From: Vulcanimicrobiota bacterium
Lineage (GTDB): Bacteria > Vulcanimicrobiota > Vulcanimicrobiia > Vulcanimicrobiales > Vulcanimicrobiaceae
DNA length: 64,000 bases
Direction of reading: 5' to 3'
Assembly (NCBI GenBank): GCA_003161435.1
Contig: PMOS01000044.1
Location: 1 to 64,000, forward strand
In this document: positions 7,695 through 16,349 of the stretch, piece after piece
How the letters are laid out: the number at the start of each line of letters is the position of its first letter
Numbering within the stretch: position 1 is the stretch's first letter
Notes under the pieces: model-generated
The model's input: the letters and a program-made list of their open reading frames with translations, nothing else
What the model was told of the DNA's origin: nothing
The model's database searches: none
Translations under genes and position numbers: made by a program

Positions 7695-8310
7695 GGTGCC
7701 CGGCCCCTGCGCGGCCGGACCGAACTGGAGAACAGCCATCCCGAAACCGAAAGCCGTCAAGGCCAAGACGAAGAAGTCGGCGCCCTCGGTGCGCGTCCCG
7801 AAGCGCCCGACGCCCGCCGACCGCATCCCGCGCGTCGTGGCGCACCCGACGTTGAGCGACCACCTCGCCGTCATCACGCGCGCTGTGATGCAGGCGGGTT
7901 TGTCGTGGGCGTTCATCGACGCGCGTTGGGAGGACTACGTCACGGCGTTCGACGGGTTCGACGTCGATCGGGTGGCCGGTTACGGCGACGCCGACATCGA
8001 CCGGCTGATGCAGGCCGACGGCGTCATCCGTTCACGTTCGAAGATCGAAGGGACGATTCGCAACGCGCGCACGCTGCTGGAGATCGAGCGCGAGTTCGGT
8101 TCGGTTCACGCCTATCAGACGTCGTTCGCGGACTACGACGCGATCCGGCGCGACACCAAGAAGCGCTTCGTCTACCTCGGCGATCTCAGCACGTACTATT
8201 GGCTGTTTCGCACCGGCGCGCCCGTCCCCGATCTCGAAGAGTGGATGAAAGGCCAAGAGCGCGACCACCCGCGCATGCGCGAGATGGTGACGCTGGCCGC
8301 GTCAGGGTGA
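7693..8310 (+). CDS. DNA-3-methyladenine glycosylase I (Tag)-like protein
   Basis: 205 residues matching the Tag (PF03352) core: AVMQAGLSWAFIDARWEDY, FDVDRVAGYGDADIDRLM, IRSRSKIEGTIRNARTLLEIEREFGS and SFADY. Tag enzymes remove 3-methyladenine from alkylated DNA. The zinc-binding start typical of Tag (C-x-W-C and a later C/H pair) is absent: the N-terminus is a Lys/Arg/Pro-rich tail (KAVKAKTKKSAPSVR), so this is a divergent member. ATG 7693-7695 overlaps the divergent MFS start; a later start is possible. Its stop overlaps the histidine kinase stop by 9 bp. Confidence 0.72.
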   Translation: MVPGPCAAGPNWRTAIPKPKAVKAKTKKSAPSVRVPKRPTPADRIPRVVAHPTLSDHLAVITRAVMQAGLSWAFIDARWEDYVTAFDGFDVDRVAGYGDADIDRLMQADGVIRSRSKIEGTIRNARTLLEIEREFGSVHAYQTSFADYDAIRRDTKKRFVYLGDLSTYYWLFRTGAPVPDLEEWMKGQERDHPRMREMVTLAASG

Positions 8311-9843
8311 CACTTTTTCGCGGAAGGGTTGCTTCTGCACTTGGTCGGCGCGCAGGCGCAGCGCGAACGTCGTGCCTTTGGGCGAGGTGTTCGCGATCGT
8401 CAGCGCGCCGCCGGCGCGTTCGACGGCGCGCTTGGCGATCGCCAGGCCCAACCCTGAACCTTCCACCTCACCGCGCGTCGCGCCGCGATAGAACCGGTCG
8501 AAGATTCCCTCGCGGTCGTCGGGATGGATGCCGGGCCCTTCGTCGCTGACCGTCACCTCGACACCACCGTCGGCCGCGTTCGCCTCGAGGCGGACCGGCG
8601 AGGCCGGCGCGTACTTGAAGGCGTTGTCGACGACGTTTGCGATCGCTTCGTAGATCTCGGTCCGATCGCCGACCACTTGCGCGTCGACCGAGATGGCACA
8701 GCTCAGGCGCACGCCGGGGTGGATGAGCCGGCGGCTTTCGACGATCTCATCGATCAGCTCGCGCAAATCGAACGGCTCGGGCGGGCGCACGTCCGCACCC
8801 TCCATCTTGGCGAGCAGCACGAGGTTGTCGATGAGCGTCCGCATGCGCGCGCCTTCGACGGAGATCGACGAGAAGATCCGCCGCGAACGCTCGTCGCCCG
8901 CATCGGCCTTGCGGCGCAACAGGTCGATGTACCCTAGAACGATCGTCAGCGGGGTGCGCAGCTCGTGGCCGGCGTCGGCAACGAATTGGCGCATCTGCGT
9001 CTCCGCCTGCGCGCGTTCCGCGAACGCGCTGGCGACTTGCATCGCTGCCGCGTTGTAGGCCAGCGCGATGGCGTCGAACTCACTCTTGCCGGCGACGGCG
9101 ATCGGTTGCGGGGTGAAATCGCGCGCCGCGAAACGCTGCAGCGCGTGCGTCACTTCGACCAGCGGGCGCAGCACCTGCGTGGTGATGTAGCGCCCGGCCA
9201 GCCAGGCAAGCACGCCCGCGAATGCGCCGACCAGTAAAACACCGATGAGCAGCCAGACTGCGACGCGCTGCGTCGCGTCGGGGTCGGGCAAGATGCGCAA
9301 CTCGCCGTTGTCGAGCTCGACGCGCTGGAAATGCGCGCCTAGCGCGGTCCCCAACGCGAATCCGATGCGACTGCCCTGGAAACGGATCGAGCGCGGGTCC
9401 ACATAGCTCACGCTGCCGTCGATAATGACCGGTACGTTCGGCCCGGTTCCCCGCGGCGGCCCGTGCTCGACGGATGACCGATCGTCGACCGACGGCGGAC
9501 GCGGCGGCGCTTGGCGGATCAGCATCGGCACGCTGGTCGTGCTGGGTCCGTTCCGATGGATCGCATCATGCGGTGGGCGCCCGACGGCGAAGATACGAAT
9601 TCCGGGCCGGCTGAGCCGGCTCTCCATCTCCCGAGCCGACTGGATGAACGACTCATGCCGTAGCGCGGCACGCACGGCGAATGCCTGCGCCTCGCGTGCA
9701 TCGGCGTCGATGCCGTCCTGGATCACGTGCTCGTACACGTAGATACCGACCACCGCGAAACCGCCGAGCACGACCACGACCAGCGTGACCGCCGCCGCGA
9801 CGTACCAGCCCGTGAGACGCCGCGCGAACTTGGTGAACATCAA
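8302..9843 (-). CDS. Membrane sensor histidine kinase
   Basis: 513 residues. TM helix 1 at ~13-36, a periplasmic region ~37-190 with a Pro-rich stretch (APPRPPSVDD), TM helix 2 at ~194-218, HAMP ~219-275. The HisKA domain has the H-box AGHELRTPLT, with phospho-acceptor His293. The HATPase has an N-box (NVVDNAFKYAP), G1 (DEGPGIHPDD) and G2 (GSGLGLAIAKR). ATG 9841-9843 overlaps the stop of the response regulator (ATGA). It is third in an operon behind the TonB receptor and regulator, so the ligand probably relates to the receptor's substrate. Confidence 0.92.
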   Translation of the reverse strand: MMFTKFARRLTGWYVAAAVTLVVVVLGGFAVVGIYVYEHVIQDGIDADAREAQAFAVRAALRHESFIQSAREMESRLSRPGIRIFAVGRPPHDAIHRNGPSTTSVPMLIRQAPPRPPSVDDRSSVEHGPPRGTGPNVPVIIDGSVSYVDPRSIRFQGSRIGFALGTALGAHFQRVELDNGELRILPDPDATQRVAVWLLIGVLLVGAFAGVLAWLAGRYITTQVLRPLVEVTHALQRFAARDFTPQPIAVAGKSEFDAIALAYNAAAMQVASAFAERAQAETQMRQFVADAGHELRTPLTIVLGYIDLLRRKADAGDERSRRIFSSISVEGARMRTLIDNLVLLAKMEGADVRPPEPFDLRELIDEIVESRRLIHPGVRLSCAISVDAQVVGDRTEIYEAIANVVDNAFKYAPASPVRLEANAADGGVEVTVSDEGPGIHPDDREGIFDRFYRGATRGEVEGSGLGLAIAKRAVERAGGALTIANTSPKGTTFALRLRADQVQKQPFREKVSP

Positions 9844-10517
9844 TGTGCGCGGAGGGCGTAGCCGGCGCCGCGGATCGTGCGAATCAGCTTGGGATCGAAG
9901 CCGGCGTCGATCTTGGCGCGCAGATACGAGACGTACGTCTCGACCGCGCCCGGCCCGACGTCGCGATCGGTCCCCCAGACGAGATCGAGCAGCTGGTCGC
10001 GGGTAAACACGCGCTCGGGGTTGCGCACGAACGTCAGCAGCAGCGCGTACTCGCGCGCCGACAGATCGATCCGGCGATCGCCGCGCTTCACGTCGCGCCG
10101 GTCGAGATCGATCGACAGGTCGGCGTAGGAGACGATCGACGGCTGCTCGAGCCGGGGTCGCCGCAACGCCGAGTGCAGCCGCGCCACCAGCTCCGACATC
10201 TCGAACGGCTTGGAGACGTAGTCGTCGGCGCCGCGCCGCAGGCCGCTGATGCGGTCGTCGGTGTCGGCCTTGGCGCTGAGCATGAGGATCGGCGCCTCGG
10301 TGATGCGGCGCAGCATCGGCAGCAGTTCGAGGCCGTCGACGAACGGCAGCATCACGTCGAGCACGATCGCGTCGGGACGAAACTCGCGCACGAGCTGCAG
10401 CCCGGTCCGTCCGTCGGGGGCCGTGCGCACCTCGAACCCATCCTCGCCGAGTCCGAGCTCGAGCAGTTCGCGCAGGTGTCGTTCGTCGTCGATCACGACG
10501 ATGCGAGGTGCCGCCAT
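9840..10517 (-). CDS. OmpR-family response regulator
   Basis: 225 residues. Receiver domain 1-115 with the acidic pair D10-D11, phospho-acceptor D54 (IVLDVMLP), S81 and K103. A winged-helix DNA-binding domain covers ~125-225, with the ending LIRTIRGAGYAL typical of OmpR/PhoB. The ATG at 10515-10517 directly follows the TonB receptor stop (10518-10520). It presumably controls transcription of the receptor operon and perhaps other genes in response to the downstream kinase. Confidence 0.93.
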   Translation of the reverse strand: MAAPRIVVIDDERHLRELLELGLGEDGFEVRTAPDGRTGLQLVREFRPDAIVLDVMLPFVDGLELLPMLRRITEAPILMLSAKADTDDRISGLRRGADDYVSKPFEMSELVARLHSALRRPRLEQPSIVSYADLSIDLDRRDVKRGDRRIDLSAREYALLLTFVRNPERVFTRDQLLDLVWGTDRDVGPGAVETYVSYLRAKIDAGFDPKLIRTIRGAGYALRAH

Positions 10518-13500
10518 CTATTGTTTCACGCTCCCACCGCCGGTACCCAGATCGGGTGCACGAACCACGAAGATACCGACGTTGGGAGCGTAGTTGAGGA
10601 CGCTGGGGAATCCCCCCCGCCTGGCGCCGCCCGGCCGCGGCGACGTGCTGGGCGCCGGACTCGGGGCGGGCGAAGCGGTCGCTCCCGGCGCCGGCGACGC
10701 GGCGGGGACCGCTTCGGCCGCCGCGGCGACGTCGTAACCCTTGGCCTTGGCCTCGGCCGGCGTGTATAGCGTGCCGTACGCGCAGGACGAGAGGGCGCGC
10801 AGCGGCAGCAGCGCGGCGATCAGCTCCGGCGACGGGCTGAACTGCGGGCGCGGCGACTCATTGGGATTCGGCGCCACGTTGACCTCGGGCTGGAAGCCCG
10901 ACGGTGGCCCGCCGGGTCCGCCCGGACCACCGGGGCCGCCGCGCGGCCCGCGCGGCCCGGCGCTGTTTCCGGCGTTTCCGCCGTTCTGCTGGCGCGCTCG
11001 TGTGACACCCTCGGGGAGCTTCGGGCCCAGACCGAACCACCAGGTCCCTTTGGGATCGCCGTGCGGCGTGAGCGTGATGCCGTCGATCTCGGGCAGCGGC
11101 TGCCCGCCGGCGTAGGCGTCGGCCGCGACCTTGAGCTCGGCGAGCACCTTTTGCGCCGCGGGCTGCAGCGCGACCGTGCACTCAGGACGGACGGTGGCGA
11201 CACTGAGCGGATCGGTCCCCGGCGGCGGCGGGACGAATTTGAGCTGACCGAAGCCCAGCCCGCCGCGCTGCTGCTGTGCGGTCTGAGCGGCCCCGGTGGC
11301 GGCTTGTGCGCTGCGCGACGGGCGCGCAAACCCCGCTCCGGGCCGCGCGCCGGTGTTGAACGAGTACGTCACCGTGTAGGCGCGCGGCGCGTTCGGGCGC
11401 GCGGCTTGCAGCAAGGTGCCGCCGCCGCTGAGCGGGATCGGCTGCGCGTACAGCTCGGTCGAGAACAACGCGGACTCGGTGTTGAACAGGTTCGACGCGA
11501 ACACCGTGACGCGGCCGATCCCCAGCGGGTGCGAGACGCCCAAGTTGACCAGGACGTACGGCGCGATGTACTGGTTGTTGTTCGGCCCGACGTAGTGCGC
11601 GTTCGCGAGCAGCTCCAACTTCGCCGGACTGTACAGCGCGTCGATGGTGAGGTTGCCGGTGTGCACGGGACGGCCCGGCAGCTGGTTGCCCAGGATCAGC
11701 GTGCTGTCGAGCCCGAGGAAACGCGGATCTGCCGAGAGGATGTCGGCGCCGCTGGTCGTGTACGACGGGATGACGACGACGTTCTTGCCGATCCCGATGT
11801 TCGCTTGCGCGGTGAACCCTTGGTATTGCCGAGTCGTGCCGCCGATCGGTTCGGAGACGTAGATGTTCGGGGCTCCGGCGCCGGGACACACGTCGCCGAA
11901 GTATCCGACGACGGCTCGATCGTATGCGCCGTAGAACGGGCTGGACGGGTCTATCCCGAGGCTGTCGGCGGTGAGCGACGCGTTGAACAACTGGTTCGAT
12001 TGCGTCTGACGATACGTGTCGATCGAAAACTGACCGTGCGCCCACTGGTGCGTCCACGACAGGTCGTAGCTCGCGGCCGACTGCTTCGCGGGCAGATCGC
12101 CCGGACCGCTCACCTGCGCCGTTGCCGCCGCGCAGTTCACGCGCGCCGACGAAGGGTCGCTGAGCGTGCGGATGAGCCCGGCGGCCGGCTGCGAGCTGCC
12201 CAGCGACACCGAAGCGTTGTAGGTGTCCGCGCTCTGCGGCCGCCAGTTCGCGCTGAACCCGCCGAGGAACGATTCGCCGGCGCCGGTCGTCCCGGCGTAC
12301 GAGACGTTGGGACCGAGTGCGAGCCGGTCGTTGACCTTGAACGAGTCGGACAGCTGCACCTGACGTGACGCGACCGCATTGGTGGCGGGCACCACGAACA
12401 TGCTGCCGCCGACGAGCGGGGTGAACGTGGTGGTCGACGCATAGGTCGAGCCCGACAGCGTGATCGTGTGCTTGTCGCGCGTGAGCGTGGCGCCCGCAGC
12501 GATCCCGCGCACCAGCGTTCCGGTCTGCGTCGAGAACGGATTGGGCATCGCAAACTCGGTCGACGGCGGGCAGCCGTAGACTTGGGCGAGCGGCGTCGAA
12601 CCGGGACAGGCCAACTGGTGCCGCGCCAGATCGTTGCTCAGCGACGTGTTGCTGTTCACGTAGGTGGTGACCGTCACGGCGGTGTCGCCGATCAGCGATT
12701 GCACGGTGCCGTACATGAACTGGAACTTGCCGGTGCTGCCGTTGTCGGGGCCGATTCCACAGGGGAACGGTGTGACGAACGACGTGCACAGCGACGAGAT
12801 TGCCTGATTGTTTTGCAACGCAGTGAACATCAGCGTCGTACGGTCGGTCAAGCCGTAGCGCAGTTTGAGGTAGTCGCCGATGTTCGCGCTCTCGCCGCCG
12901 TGGGCGTAGGTCAGGCCGCTCTCGTCCTCATAGTCCTGAAACGTCAGCGGGTTGTTTCCCGCGCGCTTGGTGTACAGCATCGCGATCCCGAGCTTGCCGA
13001 TCGAGCCGGTCTCACCGATCTGATAGTTGTACTTGTCGAACGTTCCGTACGACGACGCGAATTGCGACTGCCAGGTCTGCGTGGGCTGCAGCGTGCGGAA
13101 GTTCACCGAGCCGCCGAGCGCGCCGGCCTGGGCCCCGAAACTGACGCCCGCGCCGGTGAACAAGTCGGTGTTGACCGAGCGCAGGTTGACCGCCGAGCCG
13201 GGCGCGCCCAGCGGGATGCCGTCGAGCGTGATCGCGGTCTGCGACTCGTCGTGACCGCGCAACGAGATCGTCTGCGGCGCGTCGGGATCGTTCGAGCTCT
13301 GCGTCACGTCGACGCCGCCGACGGTGCCGAGCGCGTCGAGCAGCGAGTCGGAGATACGGCGCACGGCACTGTCCTGATCGACGTCGGTCGTCGTCACGGT
13401 CACCTTCGCCCGCACCGTGCCGATGATCTTGAGCCCGCTCGTGTCGGTGTTCGAGCTCGTGCTGGTCGAGGTGCCCGTCGATGCGGTTTCCGAGGTGCGC

Positions 13501-13853
13501 GGCTTGGATGCGGCGAGGTCGACGTTGACGTCGACCTCCTTCTGTCCGAGGACCTCGAACTGCGACGACGTGACCCCGGAGTAGCCGCTCTTCCCGACGC
13601 GCACGCGATACAGACCGCTCGGAACATCGGTGTACTTGACGATCCCGCTCTTGTTGGTGAGCGCGCTGGCCACCGTCGGGCCGATGAGGAACACGCGCGC
13701 GTCCCCGAGCAGCGTCGTACCGTCGGACGCGTGCACGACGATCTGGATGATACCGGTCGTATCGGAGCTCTGCGCAACTGCGGGGCCGATCGTGCCGGCA
13801 ACAACAGCGAAGACGAGCGCTAGCGCTGACCAGCTACTCGGCAACCTACTCAT
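10518..13853 (-). CDS. TonB-dependent outer-membrane receptor with long C-terminal extension
   Basis: 1111 residues. Signal peptide 1-~28 (ending GPAVAQ); carboxypeptidase-regulatory-like beta-sandwich ~33-110; a Ser/Thr linker ~115-130; plug domain ~145-260 (ISLRGHDESQTAITLDGIPLG). A 22-strand-type barrel follows, whose last strand is near residue 830 (AYTVTYSFNTG). About 280 residues come after the barrel end: a Gln/Ala segment, a folded-looking part with three Cys, a collagen-like Gly-Pro stretch (GPRGPRGGPGG) and a Pro-Ala-Ser linker. Such an extension would be periplasmic and is not standard. First gene of an operon with a response regulator and a histidine kinase. Substrate unknown. Confidence 0.86.
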   Translation of the reverse strand: MSRLPSSWSALALVFAVVAGTIGPAVAQSSDTTGIIQIVVHASDGTTLLGDARVFLIGPTVASALTNKSGIVKYTDVPSGLYRVRVGKSGYSGVTSSQFEVLGQKEVDVNVDLAASKPRTSETASTGTSTSTSSNTDTSGLKIIGTVRAKVTVTTTDVDQDSAVRRISDSLLDALGTVGGVDVTQSSNDPDAPQTISLRGHDESQTAITLDGIPLGAPGSAVNLRSVNTDLFTGAGVSFGAQAGALGGSVNFRTLQPTQTWQSQFASSYGTFDKYNYQIGETGSIGKLGIAMLYTKRAGNNPLTFQDYEDESGLTYAHGGESANIGDYLKLRYGLTDRTTLMFTALQNNQAISSLCTSFVTPFPCGIGPDNGSTGKFQFMYGTVQSLIGDTAVTVTTYVNSNTSLSNDLARHQLACPGSTPLAQVYGCPPSTEFAMPNPFSTQTGTLVRGIAAGATLTRDKHTITLSGSTYASTTTFTPLVGGSMFVVPATNAVASRQVQLSDSFKVNDRLALGPNVSYAGTTGAGESFLGGFSANWRPQSADTYNASVSLGSSQPAAGLIRTLSDPSSARVNCAAATAQVSGPGDLPAKQSAASYDLSWTHQWAHGQFSIDTYRQTQSNQLFNASLTADSLGIDPSSPFYGAYDRAVVGYFGDVCPGAGAPNIYVSEPIGGTTRQYQGFTAQANIGIGKNVVVIPSYTTSGADILSADPRFLGLDSTLILGNQLPGRPVHTGNLTIDALYSPAKLELLANAHYVGPNNNQYIAPYVLVNLGVSHPLGIGRVTVFASNLFNTESALFSTELYAQPIPLSGGGTLLQAARPNAPRAYTVTYSFNTGARPGAGFARPSRSAQAATGAAQTAQQQRGGLGFGQLKFVPPPPGTDPLSVATVRPECTVALQPAAQKVLAELKVAADAYAGGQPLPEIDGITLTPHGDPKGTWWFGLGPKLPEGVTRARQQNGGNAGNSAGPRGPRGGPGGPGGPGGPPSGFQPEVNVAPNPNESPRPQFSPSPELIAALLPLRALSSCAYGTLYTPAEAKAKGYDVAAAAEAVPAASPAPGATASPAPSPAPSTSPRPGGARRGGFPSVLNYAPNVGIFVVRAPDLGTGGGSVKQ

Positions 13854-13918
13854 CTCGTGCGGAATCCTGTCATCCGGTTCTGTGTTGATCCTGAGACCGC
13901 GTCGGCTGTAAGAATCGT

Positions 13919-15769
13919 TTAATCGCGCTGGGCGGCGATCGCCGCCAAGAAGCGCGCGCCGAAGTCGGCCAGCTTCTTTTCGCCGATCCCGCTGATCGCG
14001 CGCAATTCCGCCGGACTGCGCGGTACGTCGCGCGCCATCGACCGCAGCACCGCATCGCTGAACACGACGTAGGGCGGCACGTCCCGTTCGGCGGCGATCT
14101 CGCGCCGGAGCGCGCGCAACACCGCGAACAAGTCGCGGTCGTAAGTTTCGTCGTCGGCCCCGCTCGACGGAACCGAGCGCCCGCGCCGTCCAGCCGCCTG
14201 CGTGACCGAAGGCTGCGCAGCCGGCTCCCGCACCACGATCGCGCTGCGCTCGACCAAGGCGCGGCGGCCCGCGTCGGTGAGCGAGACGATATTGTGCCGC
14301 GCGGGGTCCTGCGCGATCAAACCCAACCGGATGAGCTCGTCGGCGAGGTTCCGCCAAACCGAACGGCTGCGCTCGCGACCGATGCCGTAGGTCGACAAGC
14401 GGTCGTGATACCAGCGGTCGATCTTGTCGGTCTTCGCGCCGACCAGCACGTCGATCACGTGCGCGATGCCGAATCCGGAGCCCGTCTGGGCCGATGCGCG
14501 GTAGACGCACGACAGCAGCTTTTGCGCATCGGTGGTCGCATCGATCGAGGCGCGGGGCTGCAGGCAGTTGTCGCAGTTCCCGCACTGCGCATGCGGATAC
14601 GTCTCGCCGAAATACGCCAGCAGCTCGCGCCGGCGGCAGCCGTTGGAGTACGCGAAGCGTTTGATGCGCTCGAGTTGCGCGCGCGCCGCGGCGCGCTCGC
14701 CCTCCGGCTTCTCTTCGGCGAAGCGTTCGATGCGCGCGATGTCGCCGTAGGCGAAGAACCACACGCACTCGGCGGGCAAGCCGTCGCGCCCGGCCCGGCC
14801 GGTTTCCTGATAGTAGCCCTCGAGGCTGCGCGGTACGTCCCAGTGCACGACGAACCGGACGTTGGACTTGTCGATCCCCATGCCGAACGCGATCGTCGCG
14901 CACATCACGCGAACGTCGTCGCGGATGAACGCTTCCTGGCGCTTGGAGCGAGTCGCCGCGTCGAGCCCGGCGTGGTACGCCAGCGCCGGGATGCCCGCGC
15001 CGGCAAGCGCATCGGCCAGCTTGTCGGCGTTGGCGCGGCTGCCGGCGTAGATGATCCCCGCCTCGTCGTCGGGCCGCGCGCGCAGCCAGCGGATCAACCC
15101 GTCGACGGTGCGTGTCGCGTGCTGCACGCGATAGGTGAGGTTCGCGCGGTCGAACGACGCGACGTGCACGGCCGGCGCGCGCAGGCCGAGCTGGGAGACG
15201 ACGTCGTCGCGCACGCGCGCCGTCGCGGTAGCGGTGAACGCGCAGAACGGCACGCCGGGGAAGCGTTCGCGCAACGGTGCGATGCGCCGGTACTCAGGCC
15301 GGAAGTCGTGGCCCCACTCGCTGATGCAGTGCGCCTCGTCGACCACGAAGCGCGCGACGTTCCAGCGTTCGAGGTCGTCGCTGAAACCCGGCAGCGTGAG
15401 CCTCTCGGGCGCGACGTAGAGCAGCTTGTACTCGTCGCGCTCGAGGCCGTCGAGGCGCCGCCGCAGCTCCGGATACGCGAGCGACGAATTCAAAGCGGTC
15501 GCGGGGATCCCGGCGGTATCGAGCGCGTCGACCTGGTCCTTCATCAGTGCGATCAGCGGCGAGATGACCACCGTCAGGCCGGACGTCAGGATCGCGGGTA
15601 GCTGATAGCACAGCGATTTGCCGCCGCCGGTCGGCAGCAGCGCGAACACGTCGCGACCGGCCAGCACGTCGCGGACGATCTCCTCTTGCGACGGACGGAA
15701 GGTGGGAAACCCGAACCAGCGCTCGAGGGCTTCGCGCAGCTCCGCCGTCTGGACAGCCATGACCGCCAT
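13919..15769 (-). CDS. recQ: ATP-dependent DNA helicase RecQ
   Basis: 616 residues, the normal RecQ length. Walker A LLPTGGGKS (K51), the D-E-A-H box at 144-147 (DEAHCISEWGHDFRP), FTATAT, and motif VI YYQETGRAGRDG. A zinc module follows (SNGCRRRELLAYF ... CGNCDNC), then an RQC winged helix and a C-terminal HRDC domain (~545-616, AISGIGEKKLADFG). RecQ unwinds DNA during recombination and fork repair. ATG 15767-15769 was taken; an ATG three codons later is equally possible. Sequence upstream in frame has no RecQ similarity. Confidence 0.95.
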   Translation of the reverse strand: MAVMAVQTAELREALERWFGFPTFRPSQEEIVRDVLAGRDVFALLPTGGGKSLCYQLPAILTSGLTVVISPLIALMKDQVDALDTAGIPATALNSSLAYPELRRRLDGLERDEYKLLYVAPERLTLPGFSDDLERWNVARFVVDEAHCISEWGHDFRPEYRRIAPLRERFPGVPFCAFTATATARVRDDVVSQLGLRAPAVHVASFDRANLTYRVQHATRTVDGLIRWLRARPDDEAGIIYAGSRANADKLADALAGAGIPALAYHAGLDAATRSKRQEAFIRDDVRVMCATIAFGMGIDKSNVRFVVHWDVPRSLEGYYQETGRAGRDGLPAECVWFFAYGDIARIERFAEEKPEGERAAARAQLERIKRFAYSNGCRRRELLAYFGETYPHAQCGNCDNCLQPRASIDATTDAQKLLSCVYRASAQTGSGFGIAHVIDVLVGAKTDKIDRWYHDRLSTYGIGRERSRSVWRNLADELIRLGLIAQDPARHNIVSLTDAGRRALVERSAIVVREPAAQPSVTQAAGRRGRSVPSSGADDETYDRDLFAVLRALRREIAAERDVPPYVVFSDAVLRSMARDVPRSPAELRAISGIGEKKLADFGARFLAAIAAQRD

Positions 15770-15947
15770 CGTTTCGCCGTCTGCGACAACGCGCCCGTTT
15801 CGCAAGCCGCCGGCCGACTGAGCAAGCGGGAGTGCGGGCACCGTACGGCGTACAGTCGATTCGTCCCGACTCGTCGCAAGAAAGGGTGTAGCTTTGCGAC
15901 TAGGCGTATTTCATCGGCACCTTTTAGAGTGGGCCGAAAAGCCGTGC

Positions 15948-16301
15948 GTGCTGACGGTTTCGATTCCGTCCGCCGGTAGCGCGATCCGCGTCGCAGGTAT
16001 CCTGCGATCGTATTACAGCCTCTCGTCGCTGCACGGCTGGGCGCTCGTTCCGCCGCAGCAGCACGGCGGTTTCGCAACCGTCCGGCTCACGCAGCTCAAC
16101 GTCGCCGAGGCGACGCAGCGCGACGTCGTCCTCGACGGACACGGTCGGCGGCTGCGCTTCTCCTCCCGTGACGAACCGGTCTTCGAGCTCGAGCGCGACG
16201 ACGCGATCTTGACCGCACCGCCGCGCGTCACGCGCAACGGCCGCTACCTCTACGTCGGGGGCCGGCGGCGACCGGTGCCCGAATCGTGGATGTTGCAGTG
16301 A
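15948..16301 (+). CDS. Hypothetical protein
   Basis: 117 residues from GTG 15948, no family recognised. Predicted mostly beta (VSIPSAGSAIRVAGILRS, RDVVLDGHGRRLRFSSR, GRYLYVGGRRRPVPES), no signal peptide or membrane helix. A TTG at 15894 has a better ribosome site (AAAGGG), but its 18 extra codons have AT-rich third positions unlike the genome, so the later start is preferred. It lies 48 bp upstream of the carotenoid glycosyltransferase and may be transcribed with it. Confidence 0.45.
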   Translation: MLTVSIPSAGSAIRVAGILRSYYSLSSLHGWALVPPQQHGGFATVRLTQLNVAEATQRDVVLDGHGRRLRFSSRDEPVFELERDDAILTAPPRVTRNGRYLYVGGRRRPVPESWMLQ

Positions 16302-16349
16302 CGGCACGGCGATAGGAGATCGAACTCCAACGCGCTACACCGGTATGCG

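Noticed and set aside
10518..14903. A 1461-codon frame extending the TonB receptor into recQ
   Set aside because: The extension overlaps RecQ coding sequence; a signal peptide begins at ATG 13853, fixing the true start.
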